From positions 744,001 to 808,000 of the forward strand of contig NZ_WOWO01000002.1 of the NCBI RefSeq assembly GCF_009831455.1: 64,000 nucleotides of DNA, given 5' to 3'. A program made the position numbers and the translations under genes. The notes below the pieces were generated by a model. It made no database searches and was not told where the DNA came from. It saw only the letters and a program-made list of their open reading frames with translations. The first letter of the stretch is position 1; each line of letters begins with the position of its first letter. The stretch is from Salinirussus salinus (lineage in GTDB: Archaea; Halobacteriota; Halobacteria; Halobacteriales; Haloarculaceae). Positions 60,329 to 64,000 of the stretch are shown here, in pieces.

Positions 60329-60372
60329 CAGGGGGAGAAAGGGGCTGTCTACTGATATACTTTCTCCCCCTG
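60329..60372. promoter_or_regulatory. 12-bp inverted repeats flanking the lonB TATA box
   Basis: CAGGGGGAGAAA (60329-60340) and its exact complement TTTCTCCCCCTG (60361-60372) flank a 20-nt spacer holding the minus-strand TATA box GTATATCA (60353-60360). The near arm lies at the expected transcription start. Confidence 0.65.
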
Positions 60373-60481
60373 GCCGGTATTACCGTGCCACTAACCGCAG
60401 GACAGCGCCACGACACCCGGACCCGGTCTCGTCGTCACCGGACCCGGTTGGTTTATGAAACGGGGACCCCACGCCACCACC

Positions 60482-61027
60482 ATGGCTACCACGCGGGGCT
60501 TTCTCGTCGGCCGGTTCCAGCCGTTTCACCACGGCCACAGGCAGCTGGTCGAGGAGGTCGCGACCGAGGTGGACGAGCTGGTCGTCGGGATCGGGAGCGC
60601 CGACGCCTCCCACACCGTCCGGAACCCGTTCACCGCCGGCGAGCGGACGATGATGATCACCGGCGTACTGGCGGACATCGACGTCCGGCACTACGTCGTC
60701 CCCCTGGAGGACATCGACCGCAACGCCGTCTGGGTGAGCCACGTCGAGAGCATGTGCCCGCCCTTCGACGTCGTCTACTCGAACAACCCGCTCGTGATCC
60801 GGCTGTTCGAGGAAGCGAACTACGAGGTCCGTGACCCACAGCTGATCGACCGCGGGCGCCTGCGCGGGACGACGATCCGCGAACGCATCGTCGCGAGCGA
60901 GCCCTGGCAGGACCGCGTCCCGGACGCCGTCATCGAGACGATCCGGGAGGTCGACGGTCTGAACCGGCTGCGGAAGGTCGCCACGACCGACGCCGGTGGG
61001 GGCGACGACGGCGACAGTGACGGCTGA
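60482..61027 (+). CDS. nadM: nicotinamide-nucleotide adenylyltransferase
   Basis: This 181-aa nucleotidyltransferase makes NAD from nicotinamide mononucleotide and ATP. GRFQPFHHGH (10-19) holds the HxGH motif; GSADASHTVRNPFTAGERTMMI and GTTIRERI (ISSTxxR type) follow. It is the archaeal NadM length. ATG 60482 (MATTRGFLVGRF) is preferred over 60455, which adds a basic lead of nine residues. Confidence 0.95.
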   Translation: MATTRGFLVGRFQPFHHGHRQLVEEVATEVDELVVGIGSADASHTVRNPFTAGERTMMITGVLADIDVRHYVVPLEDIDRNAVWVSHVESMCPPFDVVYSNNPLVIRLFEEANYEVRDPQLIDRGRLRGTTIRERIVASEPWQDRVPDAVIETIREVDGLNRLRKVATTDAGGGDDGDSDG

Positions 61028-61081
61028 CACGGCGGCTGACGGCCGGAAACGTACAAGTCAGTCACCGTCGTACCCGGAGCC

Positions 61082-61864
61082 GTGATCACGCTCAGCTCCG
61101 ACTTCGGCTCGCCGTACCCCGCAGCGATGAAAGGTGTCATCGCGGACCGGACCGAGGCCCGGTTGGTCGACGTCGCCCACGACCTCCCACGCCAGAACGT
61201 CCAGGCCGGCGCCTTCTGGCTCCGGGAGGTCCTGCCGTACTTCCCGCCGGCGGTCCACCTGGCCGTCGTCGACCCCGGCGTCGGGACCGACCGCGGCGCG
61301 GTCGTCGTCCGGGCCGGCGAGCACGCGGTCGTCGCCCCGGATAACGGCCTCGCTCTCCCGGCTGCCCGCCGGCTCGCTGACGACCTCGACATCTTCGGGC
61401 TCGACTACCGGGGCGGGGCCGGCGACTGGCTGCCCGACCCCGCGAGTTCGACCTTCCACGGCCGGGACGTCTTCGCCCCCGCGGCCGCCCGCGTCCACGA
61501 AACCGGCGTCGACGCCGTCGCGTCCGTTCCCGGCATCGAGCCCACCGGGGAGTACGTCGACCTTCGCCTCCCGGAGCCGGAGGTCGGCGAGGACGGAGCC
61601 GTCGGCGAGGCGCTGGCCGTCGACGGCTTCGGTAACGTCATCACGAACATCCCGGGCGAGGCCCTCGAGGGACACTTCGAGGAACACGTCAAGGCAAACG
61701 GCGTCTGGGCGAGCACCCGGCGTACCTACGCAGCCGTCGATGAGGGTCACCGGGTCATCACTGTCGGCAGCCACGGCAACGTCGAGCTCGCGGTCAACCA
61801 GGGCCGGGGCGACGAGACCTTCGGCGTCTACGCCGGCGGCCGGGTCTCCCTGCAGTGGTCCTGA
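61082..61864 (+). CDS. SAM hydroxide adenosyltransferase (DUF62 family)
   Basis: This 260-aa protein starts with GTG and reads ITLSSDFGSPYPAAMKGVI, the DUF62 N-terminus with the conserved Asp. VVDPGVGTDRG, APDNGLA, TFHGRDVFAPAAA and VDGFGNVITNI follow. The archaeal family hydrolyses S-adenosylmethionine to adenosine and methionine, using water where related fluorinases use halide. The role may be SAM homeostasis. Confidence 0.92.
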   Translation: MITLSSDFGSPYPAAMKGVIADRTEARLVDVAHDLPRQNVQAGAFWLREVLPYFPPAVHLAVVDPGVGTDRGAVVVRAGEHAVVAPDNGLALPAARRLADDLDIFGLDYRGGAGDWLPDPASSTFHGRDVFAPAAARVHETGVDAVASVPGIEPTGEYVDLRLPEPEVGEDGAVGEALAVDGFGNVITNIPGEALEGHFEEHVKANGVWASTRRTYAAVDEGHRVITVGSHGNVELAVNQGRGDETFGVYAGGRVSLQWS

Positions 61865-62007
61865 CCGCTCTCCGGACAGCCTGATTACAGTCGACTGACA
61901 CGGCGGCAGAAAACGCGACGGGCCGAAAACACAGGCGGGTCGCGACGTCGGTCACTCAGCACGCCAATCAGCACCGACCACGACCTCGCGATGAAACGCT
62001 CGGCCGG
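61865..62007. other. intergenic region between convergent genes
   Basis: This 143-bp stretch contains a T-rich run toward the thermosome side (minus strand GTTTTCGG and GTTTTCTG), consistent with termination of the thermosome transcript. No gene is visible. Confidence 0.3.
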
Positions 62008-63585
62008 TCACTCGGCGCTGATGACGTCGTCGATCCGGACGATCATCGTGCCCGCCTCGGTGGCGGACTCGATGGCCTCGTGCTTCACGGCGGCGGGGTC
62101 GAGCACGCCGTACTCCACGGGGTCCTCGATGGAGCCGTCCTCGCCCTCGGCGATGATGCCGGCGCGCTCGCCGCTCTCGTTTGCGGCCCGGAGGTCGACC
62201 AGCGCGTCGATGGGGTCGAGGCCGGTGTTCTCCGCGATGGTGCGGGGCAGCACGTCGACGGCGTCGGCGAAGGCCTCGACAGCGAGCTGCTGGCGGCCCT
62301 CGATACTCGCGGCCTCCTCGCGGATGTGGTCGGCGATGACGATCTCCGTCGAGCCCGCGCCGGGGACGACGCCGCCGGCGTCGAGCGCGGCAGTGACGAC
62401 GTCCAGCGCGTCGTTCAGCGCCCGCTCGAGCTCGTCGACGACGTGCTCGGTGCCGCCGCGGGCGAGGATGGTGACCGACTCCGTGGCCGCGCCACCCTCG
62501 ACGAAGGCCATCTCGTCGTCGCCGAACTTCTCGACGCGGACGGTCTCGGCGTGGCCCAGGTCCTCCGCCTCGAGGGTGTCGACCGAGCCCGAGCGGGAGG
62601 CGCCCGTGGCCGAGCCGACCGCCTGGCCCTCGTCCTTGTCGAGGTCGTTGAACGCGAGGATCCCGCGCTCGGCGAGGTAGGTCTTGACGCGGCTGTCGAT
62701 CTCGCCTTCGGTGAAGACGACGTCCGCGCCGGTGGCGTCGACCTTCTCGGCGAACTCCCGAAGCTCCTCGGTCTCGGACTCGATGGCGGCGTTGAGCTGG
62801 TCGACGCTGGAGACGTCGTACTCGGCGTCGATGTTGGTCTCCCGCACCTCGAAGTCCTCGGTGACGATGGCGATGTCGGCGTCCTCGACCCGCCGGGGCA
62901 TGTTCTCGTGGGCGGGGTCCTGGTCGACGATGACCCCCTCGACCAGCTCGGTCGCGCTGGAGGAGCCGCCGGCCTGGGTCTGGATGCTGATGTTGTCGCG
63001 GTTGACCCCGCCGTTGCGGACCTGCTGGACCGCCTTGACGACCGTCTCGGCCAGGTCGGCGGCGGTCACGTCGCCGGTTCCCTTCCCGGTCATACTCGAC
63101 TCGGCGACCTGCCGGAGCCGCTCCTCGTCGAGTTCCTCGTCCAGGGTCGCCTCGTCGATGGCCTCGTGGGCCAGCGCGGCGGCCTCGTGGTAGCCCTCGA
63201 CGATCGTCGTCGGGTGGACGTCGTCCTCGAGCAGCCCCTCGGCTTTGCCGAGGAGTTCGCCCGCCAGGACGGCGGCGGTGGTGGTGCCGTCACCGACCTC
63301 CTCCTCCTGGGCCTGGGCGACCTCGGTCAGCATCTGTGCCGCGGGGTGCTCGATGTCCATCTCGTCGAGGATGGTCGCGCCGTCGTTCGTGATGACGACG
63401 TCGCCGCTGTCCGAGACGAGCATCTTGTCCATCCCGCGGGGCCCGAGTGTGGTGCGTACGGTCTCGCTGACCGCCTTGCCGGCCGTGATGTTGGCCGACT
63501 GGGCGTCCTCGCCGCTGGTTCGCTCGCTGTCCTCGCTGAGAATGAAGAGGGGCTGTCCCCCCATGCGTCGCTGTCCAGATGCCAT
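62008..63585 (-). CDS. thermosome subunit (group II chaperonin)
   Basis: This 525-aa chaperonin has [12 protein letters not shown], the ATP site motif [26 protein letters not shown], and [16 protein letters not shown] in the C-terminal equatorial domain. It folds proteins in the cytosol as a hexadecameric ring. ATG 63585 begins [17 protein letters not shown] strong TATA box TTTATATA lies about 30-37 nt upstream, fitting the heat-inducible promoters of these genes. The C-terminus is short, without the GGM tail. Confidence 0.96.
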   Translation of the reverse strand: MASGQRRMGGQPLFILSEDSERTSGEDAQSANITAGKAVSETVRTTLGPRGMDKMLVSDSGDVVITNDGATILDEMDIEHPAAQMLTEVAQAQEEEVGDGTTTAAVLAGELLGKAEGLLEDDVHPTTIVEGYHEAAALAHEAIDEATLDEELDEERLRQVAESSMTGKGTGDVTAADLAETVVKAVQQVRNGGVNRDNISIQTQAGGSSSATELVEGVIVDQDPAHENMPRRVEDADIAIVTEDFEVRETNIDAEYDVSSVDQLNAAIESETEELREFAEKVDATGADVVFTEGEIDSRVKTYLAERGILAFNDLDKDEGQAVGSATGASRSGSVDTLEAEDLGHAETVRVEKFGDDEMAFVEGGAATESVTILARGGTEHVVDELERALNDALDVVTAALDAGGVVPGAGSTEIVIADHIREEAASIEGRQQLAVEAFADAVDVLPRTIAENTGLDPIDALVDLRAANESGERAGIIAEGEDGSIEDPVEYGVLDPAAVKHEAIESATEAGTMIVRIDDVISAE

Positions 63586-63614
63586 GGTAGTCAATAGTTC
63601 ATCGTTAGCGGTTC

Positions 63615-63622
63615 TATATAAA
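63615..63622 (-). promoter_or_regulatory. TATA box of the thermosome gene
   Basis: The minus strand reads TTTATATA, 30-37 nt before ATG 63585, giving a leader of under about 12 nt. Confidence 0.6.
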
Positions 63623-63697
63623 CATACCGGACTCGGGAGCGACGGGGGCGGGTACCGGCGGCGGGATTTAAGCCCCGCGACCGCAAACGCCCGGTCG

Positions 63698-64000
63698 ATG
63701 CTCGAACTGGAGCACGGCTTCCGCGTCGTCGACGTCCACATCGAGCTCGAGCCCGACGAAAAGCGTCGGGCGGGCAGCGTCGGCGACCCGGAGGAGATCG
63801 AACGCGAGCTCCACCAGGCCGGGGTCGTCCGCGGAGTCGTCTTCCCCGCCGACCGGGAGGGCGGGTACCTCAAGGCCAACAACGCCGTGGCCCGCATGAG
63901 CGTCGGCCGGCCCTTCATCGCCTTCGCCCGGGTCAACGGTCCCCGCGACCCCGGCAGCGGCCCGGGGTCGCGGCTGCGGAACATCGCCAACTCGCGCTCG
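63698..64000 (+). CDS. amidohydrolase family protein (partial, 5' end)
   Basis: The first 101 residues run off the window edge. [10 protein letters not shown] near residue 10 resembles the first metal-binding strand of TIM-barrel amidohydrolases, but the usual DxHxH is DVHIE here. [23 protein letters not shown] and [16 protein letters not shown] follow the pattern of archaeal COG2159-like enzymes. Substrate unknown. Confidence 0.6.
   Translation, partial: MLELEHGFRVVDVHIELEPDEKRRAGSVGDPEEIERELHQAGVVRGVVFPADREGGYLKANNAVARMSVGRPFIAFARVNGPRDPGSGPGSRLRNIANSRS

Noticed and set aside
62080-63597. 505-aa frame antisense to the thermosome gene
   Set aside because: Shadow of a highly conserved gene on the other strand.
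1-64000. tRNA, rRNA and CRISPR genes
   Set aside because: No cloverleaf T-loop motif, rRNA-like tract or regularly spaced repeat was noticed by eye in the intergenic regions; a program scan was not possible.

Overview
The window is a gene-dense, very GC-rich stretch of a haloarchaeal (class Halobacteria) chromosome. The support is an acidic proteome, leaderless or near-leaderless genes with TATA boxes 22-32 nt before the start codon, two TFB genes, a TFS, NAC, a thermosome, LonB, a CetZ-type tubulin homologue, a Tat lipoprotein, and many small families known mainly from haloarchaea. I saw no rRNA, tRNA or CRISPR array. The first and last genes are cut by the window edges.

Region 1 (1-1.7 kb) is the only clearly mobile part. 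It holds an intact IS1341-type tnpB without tnpA, an omega-RNA-like right end, a second omega-RNA-like hairpin that no gene owns, and an 84-bp palindromic element. Region 2 (1.7-6 kb) has an NfeD/SPFH membrane pair, a tandem winged-helix regulator with a Tat-like N-terminus, a DUF7123-like protein, a TRAM protein and a YkgJ-like Fe-S cluster protein. Region 3 (6-12.6 kb) has leuS of bacterial type convergent with the lysine operon dapA-dapB-dapD-lysA; a possible leader micro-ORF precedes dapA. Region 4 (12.7-23.3 kb) is housekeeping: HtpX, an NYN protein, PUA/NAC/TrmI, TFS, NreA with a PCNA-binding tail, TFB, RNase HI, a PadR regulator, pyrophosphatase and a DUF2892 protein.

Region 5 (23.5-36.9 kb) contains a phosphodiesterase-type enzyme, CetZ and, divergent from it, a tight ten-gene operon. 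That operon has a coiled-coil protein, a secretion ATPase, a TadC/GspF-type membrane platform, and several single-TM proteins, two of them with pilin-like N-termini. It ends with a 1019-aa exported protein, a DUF5791-like protein and an epimerase. I read it as a type-IV-pilus-like surface or secretion machine whose substrate is unknown; it is the best candidate here for a poorly described system.

Region 6 (37-46.3 kb) holds a membrane-anchored DHH phosphoesterase, aldo/keto reductase, GT81-like glycosyltransferase, Nudix hydrolase, Hsp20, radical SAM protein, an AglD-like N-glycosylation enzyme and zinc microproteins. Region 7 (46.4-56.5 kb) has the second TFB and most of a split archaeal aromatic amino acid pathway: the aminodideoxyheptulosonate synthase, 3-dehydroquinate synthase II, aroD and trpCBA, interleaved with a membrane-anchored ArsR-type regulator behind an 18-bp perfect palindrome, a lipoprotein and an aldo/keto reductase. 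Region 8 (56.7-64 kb) has a 48-aa zinc ribbon gene translationally coupled to an alkyltransferase homologue lacking the catalytic cysteine, a CPBP protease, lonB with a TATA box flanked by 12-bp inverted repeats, nadM, a SAM hydrolase, a thermosome subunit and the start of an amidohydrolase.
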